Assembly (NCBI GenBank): GCA_014802105.1
Contig: JAAVCX010000007.1
Span: 33,804 to 97,803, forward strand
Direction of reading: 5' to 3'
From: Bacteroides sp.
Lineage (GTDB): Bacteria > Bacteroidota > Bacteroidia > Bacteroidales > Muribaculaceae
DNA length: 64,000 bases
Every line of letters begins with the position of its first letter. Positions within the stretch are counted from its first letter, which is position 1. Below the pieces are notes generated by a model. The model was not told where the DNA came from, ran no database searches, and saw only the letters and a program-made list of their open reading frames with translations. Position numbers and translations under genes: made by a program. This document shows, in pieces, positions 16,982-25,660 of the stretch.

Positions 16982-18760
16982 TTATTTATAGATAGGCCCG
17001 AAATTAGAGCATGCGCGGTAGTCGGCACCCTCCTTGTCCATTCCGAAAGCGTTCCACACAGCGGGTCGGAAGATACGGGAGTCCTCTACATTGTGCATGC
17101 AAACGGGGATGCGCAGTATCGAGGCCAGGGTGATCAGGTCGGCTCCGATATGGCCGTATGAGATAGCTCCGTGGTTGGCTCCCCAATTGTTCATGACCGA
17201 ATAAACGTCTTTGAAAGCATCGCGATCGGGACACAGACGGGGCACAAACCAGGTGGTAGGCCAGGTGGGATCGGTGCGCATATCGAGTGTCTTGTTGATC
17301 TCGGGATCGATCTCCACAGTCCAACCCTCGGCTATCTGGAGTACGGGGCCGAGACCCTTCACGAGATTGAGTCGAGACATGGTGACGGGCATACCGCCTC
17401 GGGTGAGGAAGTTGCTCGAGAAACCTCCGCCGCGGAAGTAGTCGCGGTCGGCCGGATACCAGGTGGTGGCAGCCAGACAGGCGTTCATGTCCTCCTCGGT
17501 CATCTCCCACGAGGGTTTCATACAGGGTTCGCCCTGAGAATTGATGCTGGCACCGGTGGCATCGAGAGTCGTGGCTCCTGAGTTAATGAGGTGGATTATA
17601 CCGTCCTTGGCGCGGCCGGTGAGTTCCTTGCCGGTCACACGCTTCACAGCCTCGGGGCTCCAGTAGGTGCGAACGTCTGAGAACATCTGGCCACAACCGG
17701 TCAGCAGATGGCCGAAGAGCATGGCCACACCGTTGCAAGCATCGTTCTCGGTAGCAAGCACAAAGGCTTCGCGTATACCGTTCCAATCAAAAGAGGTGTT
17801 CATCAGGGCTTCGGTGTAATCTCCGTTGGGCTTCCAATCAGTCCACTGACGCTGACCTTGGAAACCGCCGGCGATAGCATTGTGACCCAAGGCTTCCTCC
17901 TTAAATCCGAGCTCTTTCAGGCGTGGGTTACCTTTCATGAGATCGCGCACGATAAGTGTCATCTTGACGATAAACTCCCAGTCGGCATCCTTCTGCTCGC
18001 GGGTCTTCTTTTTCTCGGGACGGTTCTTGAAGTCTTCCCCTTCGTTCACCTTGCAGTATTTCTCGGTCCAGGCCATAGCCTTGGCAAACTCTTCTTGATC
18101 ATAAATACCCTCATCCATGCGGCGGAGTATCTCGGTCTCGTCAACGCTCTCGTTGCGCATACCAAGATATTCCTGGAAGAAGTTCGGGTCGACGATCGAG
18201 CCGGCGATGCCCATACACATGCTACCGATAGAGAGATAGCTCTTTCCGCGCATGATAGCTACAGCCATGGCCGAGCGGGTGAATCGTAATAGCTTCTCAG
18301 CCACATCGGCCGGGATGGTATTGTCGTCGAGATCCTGCACGTCGTGTCCATAGATACCGAAGGCGGGAAGGCCTTTCTGAGCGTGACCGGCGAGAACTGC
18401 GGCAAGATACACGGCACCGGGACGCTCGGTGCCATTGAAGCCCCACACTGCCTTAGGCCAATGGGGGTGCATGTCCATAGTCTCCGAGCCGTAACACCAG
18501 CAGGAGGTCACGGTGATGGTGGCACCTACGCCCTCGCGTTCAAATTTCTCGGCACAGGCTGCTGCCTCGGCTACTCGCCCTATGGTGCTGTCAGCCACGA
18601 CACACTCAATGGGAGTGCCGTCGGGATAACGCAGATTGCTTGAGATAAGATCAGCCACGGCTTTGGCAAGATTCATAGTCTTGTCCTCGAGGCTCTCGCG
18701 GACACCGCCTTGGCGACCGTCGATGGTAGGACGAATACCGATTTTGGGATAGTTGCTCAT
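16982..18760 (-). CDS. fucI: L-fucose isomerase
   Basis: Converts L-fucose to L-fuculose in the cytoplasm with Mn2+. At 592 aa it has full family length. The metal ligands align with E. coli FucI: Glu338 (ATEND), Asp362 (SDVRTYW) and His530 (NWGANHG). The start [19 protein letters not shown] is typical. It is the first gene of the unit fucI-mutarotase-fucP, behind a consensus promoter. No fuculokinase or aldolase gene lies nearby. Confidence 0.97.
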   Translation of the reverse strand: MSNYPKIGIRPTIDGRQGGVRESLEDKTMNLAKAVADLISSNLRYPDGTPIECVVADSTIGRVAEAAACAEKFEREGVGATITVTSCWCYGSETMDMHPHWPKAVWGFNGTERPGAVYLAAVLAGHAQKGLPAFGIYGHDVQDLDDNTIPADVAEKLLRFTRSAMAVAIMRGKSYLSIGSMCMGIAGSIVDPNFFQEYLGMRNESVDETEILRRMDEGIYDQEEFAKAMAWTEKYCKVNEGEDFKNRPEKKKTREQKDADWEFIVKMTLIVRDLMKGNPRLKELGFKEEALGHNAIAGGFQGQRQWTDWKPNGDYTEALMNTSFDWNGIREAFVLATENDACNGVAMLFGHLLTGCGQMFSDVRTYWSPEAVKRVTGKELTGRAKDGIIHLINSGATTLDATGASINSQGEPCMKPSWEMTEEDMNACLAATTWYPADRDYFRGGGFSSNFLTRGGMPVTMSRLNLVKGLGPVLQIAEGWTVEIDPEINKTLDMRTDPTWPTTWFVPRLCPDRDAFKDVYSVMNNWGANHGAISYGHIGADLITLASILRIPVCMHNVEDSRIFRPAVWNAFGMDKEGADYRACSNFGPIYK

Positions 18761-18822
18761 GGTAATAGTGAGTTATGGTTGTTCTATTAATTTTAGTTTA
18801 GGTGATGCTTTGCATCCTCCCC

Positions 18823-18854
18823 CAAAATTACTTATAATATCTCAAATCACCAAA
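18823..18854 (-). promoter_or_regulatory. fucI: Bacteroidetes-type promoter of the fuc operon
   Basis: On the - strand, TTTG (18854-18851) and TAATTTTG (18830-18823) are 20 bases apart. The leader to the fucI ATG is about 60 bases. Confidence 0.7.
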
Positions 18855-18922
18855 ACAAAAATTCTTGCTCTTTTTCTATGGCGTAGAGATGGCCAGGGTG
18901 TTTTTGGGTGAAGATTTTTTCG

Positions 18923-18930
18923 TAACTTTG
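18923..18930 (+). promoter_or_regulatory. Probable -7 element TAACTTTG
   Basis: TAACTTTG lies just before the His-rich protein gene. A TTTG at 18903-18906 is only 16 bases upstream, so the -33 part is weak. If it is used, the protein would start close to the 5' end of the mRNA or at the GTG at 18965. Confidence 0.45.
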
Positions 18931-18934
18931 CAAT

Positions 18935-19339
18935 GTGAAACCATGCCATCGTAAATACATAGCTGTGTTTCTTCTGGGTGTTTTCGTGAGTTTTGTCGGC
19001 GGAACCACTCTTTTTCTTCACACCCATATTCTTGAAGGGGCGGTCATTACCCATTCCCATCCATATCTGCCCTCGGTCCCTCATTCCCATACCACACAAT
19101 CTTTTCAGTTCATAGCCTCGGCTATGTCGGCGGCACAGCAGGTGCTCCCCTCCGATGAGCTCTATCTCTCCACTTCTTTTGTCTTGGTTTCTGTTATTGA
19201 CAATGTGGGTGAGATTTTCTTTATTTCAGTCGAGTCAGCGACCTCCTTTTTGCGTGCCCCTCCGGTCGACCTGTTTTTTATTCAGTTTCCCGTTTTATTT
19301 CATTATTTTTCCGACGTTACTGACAGCAGGTCTATCTGA
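18935..19339 (+). CDS. Small His-rich membrane protein upstream of a TonB receptor
   Basis: A protein of up to 134 aa with an N-terminal hydrophobic segment (IAVFLLGVFVSFVGGTTLFL), then a His-rich stretch with HTH, THSHPY and PHSH between residues 29 and 53. The second half is hydrophobic in part and otherwise featureless. The start is GTG 18935 or GTG 18965; no ATG is available. I recognise no named family. The His cluster directly ahead of a TonB-dependent receptor gene suggests a role in metal or metal-complex uptake or sensing; this is inference. Confidence 0.6.
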   Translation: MKPCHRKYIAVFLLGVFVSFVGGTTLFLHTHILEGAVITHSHPYLPSVPHSHTTQSFQFIASAMSAAQQVLPSDELYLSTSFVLVSVIDNVGEIFFISVESATSFLRAPPVDLFFIQFPVLFHYFSDVTDSRSI

Positions 19340-19398
19340 TTGGACAGCTCGACAATCTTGAGTTGCCATGTGTTTTATGGGCCTCGTTGTCTGGTCCA

Positions 19399-19406
19399 TA
19401 AATTTG
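19399..19406 (+). promoter_or_regulatory. Possible -7 element TAAATTTG before the TonB receptor gene
   Basis: TAAATTTG lies 13 bases upstream of ATG 19420. No clear -33 TTTG is seen at the right spacing, so the receptor may instead be read from the promoter of the His-rich gene. Confidence 0.35.
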
Positions 19407-19419
19407 CATAATCCAATCA

Positions 19420-21726
19420 ATGTCTTTCAGAATATTTGTCTCGGCGGTTATCGCACTGGTGGCCTCTGTCTGTAATCTTTCCAATGCTCAGTCTCTCTCC
19501 GACGCTAATATCGTAGGCCACGTCATAGACTCTTCTACCGGAGAGCACCTTCCGTTCCACACCATTGCGCTCCGCGGCACTTCTATCGGTACTGTCAGTG
19601 ATGCTTCGGGTCACTTCGCTCTACGCAACATCCCCCCGGGCGACTATGTCATCGAAGCCTCGGCCATAGGTTATACTACCAAATCACATAAAGTAAATGT
19701 TGTGAAAGGTAAGACTATCGAAGTTAATTTCGAGGTCGATCCCGACGCGATGCTTCTCGACCAGGTTGTTGTGACCGGTAGCAAGAGCGAACAGAAGCGT
19801 CGCGAGAGTTCATCGCTGGTCAATGTGGTGACTGCCAAACTGTTTGAAAATGTATCGGCCTGTTCGCTGGCCGACGGTCTCAATTTTCAACCCGGAGTCA
19901 GGGTTGAGAACGATTGTCAGAACTGTGGCTTCACCCAGGTGAGAGTCAACGGTCTTGACGGTCATTATTCCCAGATACTCATGAACTCCCGTCCGGTGTT
20001 CTCGGCTCTCACGGGCGTTTACGGTCTTGAACAGATTCCTGCCAATATGATCGACCGTGTCGAGGTGATGCGCGGAGGCGGATCGGCTCTCTTTGGCTCT
20101 TCGGCTATCGGTGGCACTATTAATATTATCACCAAAGACCCGGTGGTCAACTATGCCGAGGTGAGTCACAGACTCATGTCGGTGGGATGTAGCGGTGCGC
20201 TCGACAACAATACAACCCTCAATGCTTCGGTGGTCGGCAACAACGGCCGTCTCGGACTTACTGTCTATGGACAGAGTCGCCACCGCGACGGTTACGATCA
20301 TGATGGCGACGGCTTCACCGAGATAGCCACTCTTTCGTCGCGCACTCTCGGCACCCGAGCTTTCATGCGCCCGTCGGCCAATTCGCGTCTCACGGCCGAG
20401 TGGCACACCACCCACGAGTATCGACGGGGAGGCGATGCGCTCGAGCTGCCCCCTCACATGGCTCTCGTCGCCGAGGAGGTCGATCATAACATCAATGCCG
20501 GTGAAGTCTCCTATGATCTCTGGAACTCTTCGCGCTCCAATCGTCTCGGTGTCTTTGTCGCCCTCCAGAACACCCGTCGCAAAAGCTACTATGGCAGCGA
20601 TATGGATCCCAATGCCTATGGTCGCACCCACGATCTTGTCACTACTGCCGGAGCGCAGTGGACTCACTCATTCTCCCGTCTCCTCTTCATGCCTTCTGAA
20701 CTTATAGCCGGCCTCGAGTATAACTATAACTATCTTCGGGACATAACGGTCGGCTATGACCACGACGTCACCCAGCGGGTACATATTTATAGCGCTTATC
20801 TGCAGAACGAATGGCGCACCTCTCGTTGGGGCTTCCTGATAGGGGCACGTGTAGACCGTCACTCGCTCATTCACAATCCTATCATCTCTCCGAGAGCCAA
20901 TATCCGTTTTAATCCGTCCGACAACCTTAACTTCCGTCTTTCCTATTCGACCGGCTTCCGTTCACCCCAGGCCTATGACGAGGATTTCCATGTGGCTGTC
21001 GTTGGCGGCGACCGTCTTGTCACCGTGCTTGCCCACGATCTCAAGCAGGAGAGCAGCAATTCGTTCAGCGCATCGGCCGACCTGTACCGACGTTTCGGTT
21101 CAGTGCAGGCCAATCTGTTGGTCGAAGGTTTCTATACCGACCTGCGCGATGTCTTTGCCCTGCGCCAGCTTCCCGATCCTGACGATGCCGGCAATGCCGT
21201 GCTCGAGCGTTACAACGGCAGTGGTGCCCGTGTGGCCGGACTCAATGTGGAGACCCGATTTGTTTTCTCGTCGCGCACTCAGTTGCAGGCCGGCGCCACA
21301 TTTCAGCGTAGCCGTTACAAAAAGCCCGAGCAGTGGAGCGATAATCCTGACGTAGCTCCCGTGAAAAGAATGTTCCGCACCCCCGATGCCTACGGTTATT
21401 TCACATTCTCCCATAAATTCACCCGCGCTCTGGGGTCATCGGTTTCAGGCACTTGGTCGGGCCCGATGCTCGTACAGCACCTCGAAGGATCAGGCACTCC
21501 GGTCGATGTTGCCGAGACCACCCCTTCGTTCTTTGACCTCGGCCTTAAGCTTTCCTACGAGTTCAAGATTCTCTCCGATTCCTGTCTGGAGTTTGATGCC
21601 GGCATTTCCAATATCTTTAATTCCTATCAGAAGACCTTCGACAAAGGTCACCTGCGTGATTCAGGCTATATCTATGGCCCCGGACTTCCTCGCTCTGTCT
21701 ATGTATCGGCTAAGGTTCATATCTGA
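19420..21726 (+). CDS. TonB-dependent outer-membrane receptor with carboxypeptidase-like N-terminal domain
   Basis: A 768-aa outer-membrane transporter. Signal peptide to about residue 25 (NAQSLSD), a carboxypeptidase-D regulatory-like fold at about 30-110 (IVGHVIDSSTGEHLPF, GTVSDASGHF), a plug domain at about 115-235 with VEVMRGGGSALFGSSAIGG, then a 22-strand-type barrel ending in VYVSAKVHI. The plug carries a Cys-x-x-Cys pair (Cys166 and Cys169 in CQNCGF), unusual for such a position. No SusD partner follows, so this is more likely a receptor for a small ligand (metal, siderophore, cobalamin or haem) than a glycan importer. The His-rich protein upstream points to metal. Confidence 0.9.
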   Translation: MSFRIFVSAVIALVASVCNLSNAQSLSDANIVGHVIDSSTGEHLPFHTIALRGTSIGTVSDASGHFALRNIPPGDYVIEASAIGYTTKSHKVNVVKGKTIEVNFEVDPDAMLLDQVVVTGSKSEQKRRESSSLVNVVTAKLFENVSACSLADGLNFQPGVRVENDCQNCGFTQVRVNGLDGHYSQILMNSRPVFSALTGVYGLEQIPANMIDRVEVMRGGGSALFGSSAIGGTINIITKDPVVNYAEVSHRLMSVGCSGALDNNTTLNASVVGNNGRLGLTVYGQSRHRDGYDHDGDGFTEIATLSSRTLGTRAFMRPSANSRLTAEWHTTHEYRRGGDALELPPHMALVAEEVDHNINAGEVSYDLWNSSRSNRLGVFVALQNTRRKSYYGSDMDPNAYGRTHDLVTTAGAQWTHSFSRLLFMPSELIAGLEYNYNYLRDITVGYDHDVTQRVHIYSAYLQNEWRTSRWGFLIGARVDRHSLIHNPIISPRANIRFNPSDNLNFRLSYSTGFRSPQAYDEDFHVAVVGGDRLVTVLAHDLKQESSNSFSASADLYRRFGSVQANLLVEGFYTDLRDVFALRQLPDPDDAGNAVLERYNGSGARVAGLNVETRFVFSSRTQLQAGATFQRSRYKKPEQWSDNPDVAPVKRMFRTPDAYGYFTFSHKFTRALGSSVSGTWSGPMLVQHLEGSGTPVDVAETTPSFFDLGLKLSYEFKILSDSCLEFDAGISNIFNSYQKTFDKGHLRDSGYIYGPGLPRSVYVSAKVHI

Positions 21727-21764
21727 TTGTAGGTATCGGGAGTGAGATTTCACGGAATTTTGAT

Positions 21765-21772
21765 TATCTTTG
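21765..21772 (+). promoter_or_regulatory. Probable -7 element TATCTTTG before the CE12 esterase gene
   Basis: TATCTTTG lies 20 bases upstream of ATG 21793; the matching TTTG is not clear. It would start the esterase-GH115 unit. Confidence 0.5.
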
Positions 21773-21792
21773 CAAAACTACTGTTTTAACCC

Positions 21793-23034
21793 ATGAAAAA
21801 ACTTGCTTTCCTGATAGCCGCGATCATTATGACCGGCAATACAGCCATAGGTCGTGCCGAGACCTATCAGATGGACTACTCGACACGCTACGACTCTGTG
21901 TCGGGCCATGGTTATGATATAGTCGCTACTCCTTCGCGTGGCAGTGACACTCCCTACTATTACTCTGTGAAAGTGCCCGACGGCAACTATCGGGTTACTC
22001 TCGAGCTTGGTGATGACCGTCGGGCAGGTGTGACCACAGTGCGTGCCGAGTCGAGACGTCTGCTCGTTGAGAACTGTCCTACGCGACGTGGCGAGAAACT
22101 GGTCAGGACTTTCACCGTAAATAAGCGTTCACCATATATCTCGGATAAGGAGAATGTGAGGCTCAAGAAGCGGGAGGTGGGCAAGCTCGATTGGGACGAC
22201 CGTCTCACCTTTGAGATCAATGGCTCGGCTCCGGCTCTGCGCAGTATCACTGTCGAGCCAGCCGACTCAGCTGTCACCACTACCGTCTATCTCTGTGGCA
22301 ACTCTACCGTAGTGGATCAGGAGTATGAGCCCTGGGCAAGCTGGGGACAGATGATACCCCGTTTCTTCGACGAGAATGTGGCAGTAGCCAATTATGCCGA
22401 GAGCGGAGAGAGTGCAGCCAGTTTCATCGGAGCGCGTCGCCTCAAAAGAGCCTTGCGCGATGCCCGTCCCGGCGATTGGTTTTTTGTTGAGTTCGGACAT
22501 AACGACCAAAAACGCAAGGGGGTGGGCGACGGAGCTTTTTACTCCTATATGACCAACCTCAAGATTTTCCTCGACGAGGTCAGAAAGAAGGGTTGTAACC
22601 TGGTGTTTGTCACTCCTACGCGTCGACGGGTCTTCGATGCCTATGGTTCTACAGTCAATACCCATGAGGATTATCCCGAGGCCATGAGATTTATAGCCTC
22701 TCGCGAGGGAGTGCCGGTGATTGAGCTCAACGAGATGACGGCCGATCTCTACGAGGCCCTTGGCCCCGACCGTTCACGCAAAGCTTTCGTGCATTATCCG
22801 GCCGGCAGTTTCCCCGGCCAGGATACAGCTCTCGAGGACAATACCCACTTCAATCCCTATGGTGCCTATCAGGTGGCCAAATGTGTTATCAGCGGTATGC
22901 GCGAAGCGGCTCCCGCTCTTTATCTCCATGTCAGAGATTTTGACGGTTACGATCCTTCGCGTCCTGATGTCCCCGAGGCTTTCATCTGGGCCCCCGCTCC
23001 TCTGAGCGAAGTCGCAAAGCCCGACGGTAATTGA
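21793..23034 (+). CDS. Secreted rhamnogalacturonan acetylesterase-like SGNH hydrolase (CE12)
   Basis: A 413-aa exported esterase expected to remove acetyl groups from plant polysaccharide (pectin or xylan). Signal peptide MKKLAFLIAAIIMTGNTAIG, an N-terminal beta-sandwich-like region (residues 25-155) often found in this family, then the SGNH domain: YLCGNSTV with nucleophile Ser171, VEFGHNDQK, and DNTHFNPYG with catalytic Asp349 and His352. It lies 24 bases ahead of a GH115 glucuronidase gene, so acetyl and glucuronyl groups may be removed from the same xylan-type substrate. Confidence 0.88.
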   Translation: MKKLAFLIAAIIMTGNTAIGRAETYQMDYSTRYDSVSGHGYDIVATPSRGSDTPYYYSVKVPDGNYRVTLELGDDRRAGVTTVRAESRRLLVENCPTRRGEKLVRTFTVNKRSPYISDKENVRLKKREVGKLDWDDRLTFEINGSAPALRSITVEPADSAVTTTVYLCGNSTVVDQEYEPWASWGQMIPRFFDENVAVANYAESGESAASFIGARRLKRALRDARPGDWFFVEFGHNDQKRKGVGDGAFYSYMTNLKIFLDEVRKKGCNLVFVTPTRRRVFDAYGSTVNTHEDYPEAMRFIASREGVPVIELNEMTADLYEALGPDRSRKAFVHYPAGSFPGQDTALEDNTHFNPYGAYQVAKCVISGMREAAPALYLHVRDFDGYDPSRPDVPEAFIWAPAPLSEVAKPDGN

Positions 23035-23058
23035 TTTCTGTAAGCTTGTCAGGCCTCT

Positions 23059-25635
23059 ATGAAGTCGCTTCGTCTTTTTGCCGTATTGCTGACCCTTGTA
23101 GGGGGCACATTGTTATCCCGGGCCGATGAGCGGCTGACACTCTGGAGTCAGCGGCAGCCGCTCACTTATTCGTTACCCGAGGTGACAGAGATGCAGCGCG
23201 ACCGTCATGGTGTAAATCCGGCTGTCATCTCTCTGGCCGAGAGCATGATGGTCGATGATATAACGAGGGTCAGCTCGCACAGGCCTCAGAGGGTGAGTCC
23301 CGGCGAGGCTGTCGTCAGGGTGATCGATCTCGCGTCGGCCGATAGTCTCACGCTCAGACTGCTTGAAGCAGCAGGTTTAGATATTACCGGCCTGGCGGGA
23401 CGACGTGACGGTTTTTCACTCGTCGTCAACGATGGTCGGCTGTTGGCTGTAGGGGCTGATCACCGGGGCACGGCCTATGCTTTGCTGGAACTTTCACGTC
23501 TGGCCGGTGTTTCACCATGGGAGTGGTGGAATGACTCCCATCCGTTTGCACGGGAGTCATTGTCTCTTGCAGGCGATTTCAATGTCACTCGTTCTCCGGG
23601 TGTGGAATATCGCGGAGTCTTTCTCAATGATGAGGACTGGAGTCTGCGCCCCTGGAGCAATCTCACTCATGAACCGGGCCTGCCTCAAGGCACGATTGGC
23701 CCTAAGACCTATCTCGAAGTTTTCAAACTGCTGTTGCGCCTCAGGGCCAATACTCTCTGGCCCGCTATGCACGAGGGTACCGTGGCGTTCTTTAATGTCG
23801 ATGGTCTCGGAGCACTCGCCGACTCGTGTGGTATAACCCTTGGTTCGTCCCATTGTGAACCGCTTTTGCGCAATAATGTTGGCGAGTGGGACTCGGCCCG
23901 TCGCGGACGTTATAATTTCATCACTAACCGTCAGGCGGTGCTCGACTATTGGGGCGAGCGGCTCCATCAGATAGGAAGTGGCGACAATCTGCTCACTCTC
24001 GGTATGCGGGGTATTCATGACGGAAGCATGGAGGGTGTAAAGACTATGGCTGAGAAACAGGCGGCCCTTCAGGATGTCATAGAGGCTCAACGTCAACTGA
24101 TCAGCGAGTGTACCGGGCGCGAGGTCTCCTCCATGCCTCAGGTCTTTATTCCTTATAAAGAAGTGCTTGACATCATGGATCGTGGCCTTGAAGTGCCCGA
24201 CGACGTGACTCTGATATGGTGTGACGACAATTATGGTCATCTCACCCGTCTGAGCGACTCAATACAGCAGACCCGTAGCGGAGGAGCGGGTGTCTACTAT
24301 CATCTGAGCTACTGGGGGCGCCCCCACGACTATCTGTGGCTCGGCACCACTCAACCGGGTCTCATTTATCATGAACTGTCTACGGCATGGCTCAATAATG
24401 CCAGGCGTGTATGGATAGTCAATATCCATGATCCCAAGACCTCCTCCTATGGGCTTGAGCTTTTCCTCGACATGGCCTGGGGGCCTGACTCTGTGGCTGG
24501 AATTGGCCCCGAAGCTCATCTGGGGCATTGGCTTGAAAGGGAGTATGGACGGAGGGCCGGGGAGCGGTTGCTTCCGGCTATGAAGGAATTTTATCGTCTC
24601 ACCAATATCCGTCGTCCCGAACACATGGGGTGGAGTCAGGTAGAGTTGTCAGATCGCCGCGCCTATCCGCGGGGCAGATCCCATGTGGGTGATACTGAGT
24701 TTAGTTTCAGTGAGTTTGGCGGAGAGGCCCAACGCTATCTCAGCGACTATGCGCGGGTGGCGTCGGTCGTCAGGGAAATCGCCCGTGATGTGCCCCTCGA
24801 ACGGTTTGATTCATATTTTGCTCAGATACTCTATCCGGTGCTCTCGGCCGAGGCTATGGCCCGTAAGATGCTGCTTTCTCAGCTCGCCCGTTCCTATGCT
24901 ATGGGGCAGGGGAACGATTTTGCACGACGGGATTCTCTCATGAACCTTGCCGGAGCTGCGGCTATGAATGCCTATCGTGATATAGTGGCTCTGACAAAAT
25001 TCTATAACGACTCGCTCGCTTCGGGTAAGTGGCGCCATCTCATGAGGATGAATCCACGTGATCTCTATGTTTTCAATCCTCCTTGGCTTCCGACTCTACC
25101 CGATGTTTCTGACAGTGAGCTTCCGCTTGACTCTCTTGGTGGCAACGGTGTACTTCTTCCCGACGGGTGGGCTGCCTGTGATGCCGCCGACTACACTCAG
25201 GCATCTTTTACTCCGGCACCTGTCGGTCTGCTCGGTCACTCCATGAGGGCGGTTCCTCTGCCGCGGGGAGAGACATTGACCTATAACCTTGCGCTTGACC
25301 ATTCAGGCGAGGCTAAGTTGATTACCGCTCTTATTCCAACCCAACCGGCGATCGACAGCCCTCTGCGCGTCGAGATCAGTGTAGATGGAGACACCCCTTG
25401 TGTCGTCGACTTCCGTGAGAAGGGTCGCACTGACCGATGGAAGGAAAATGTGCTCCGCAATCAGGTAAGGCTCATTACCAACCATCACCTTGGGCCGACA
25501 CGCGCAGTCACTCCTGAAGGGATCCCTCTGCACACAGTCACAGTCAAGGCTCTCGACGACCGTGTTGTGCTCGATCAGCTCATGCTCGACTCGTCTCCTC
25601 GCCGTTCTCACTATATTATCCCCACTTTTCAGTAG
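23059..25635 (+). CDS. Glycoside hydrolase family 115 (xylan alpha-1,2-glucuronidase type)
   Basis: A secreted 858-aa enzyme that should release glucuronic or 4-O-methyl-glucuronic acid from xylan or arabinogalactan. Signal peptide to about residue 22, an N-terminal alpha/beta domain (RDGFSLVV, GADHRGTAYALLELSRLAG), then the GH115 core: YRGVFLNDEDWSLRPW, RLRANTLWPAMHEG, LGSSHCEPLLRNN and VTLIWCDDNYGHLTRL. The C-terminal part (from about residue 700) is a beta-sandwich typical of the family. It is co-transcribed with the CE12 esterase and has no SusCD genes beside it. Confidence 0.92.
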   Translation: MKSLRLFAVLLTLVGGTLLSRADERLTLWSQRQPLTYSLPEVTEMQRDRHGVNPAVISLAESMMVDDITRVSSHRPQRVSPGEAVVRVIDLASADSLTLRLLEAAGLDITGLAGRRDGFSLVVNDGRLLAVGADHRGTAYALLELSRLAGVSPWEWWNDSHPFARESLSLAGDFNVTRSPGVEYRGVFLNDEDWSLRPWSNLTHEPGLPQGTIGPKTYLEVFKLLLRLRANTLWPAMHEGTVAFFNVDGLGALADSCGITLGSSHCEPLLRNNVGEWDSARRGRYNFITNRQAVLDYWGERLHQIGSGDNLLTLGMRGIHDGSMEGVKTMAEKQAALQDVIEAQRQLISECTGREVSSMPQVFIPYKEVLDIMDRGLEVPDDVTLIWCDDNYGHLTRLSDSIQQTRSGGAGVYYHLSYWGRPHDYLWLGTTQPGLIYHELSTAWLNNARRVWIVNIHDPKTSSYGLELFLDMAWGPDSVAGIGPEAHLGHWLEREYGRRAGERLLPAMKEFYRLTNIRRPEHMGWSQVELSDRRAYPRGRSHVGDTEFSFSEFGGEAQRYLSDYARVASVVREIARDVPLERFDSYFAQILYPVLSAEAMARKMLLSQLARSYAMGQGNDFARRDSLMNLAGAAAMNAYRDIVALTKFYNDSLASGKWRHLMRMNPRDLYVFNPPWLPTLPDVSDSELPLDSLGGNGVLLPDGWAACDAADYTQASFTPAPVGLLGHSMRAVPLPRGETLTYNLALDHSGEAKLITALIPTQPAIDSPLRVEISVDGDTPCVVDFREKGRTDRWKENVLRNQVRLITNHHLGPTRAVTPEGIPLHTVTVKALDDRVVLDQLMLDSSPRRSHYIIPTFQ

Positions 25636-25660
25636 TATTTTATTTTCAGCTACGTAACTT

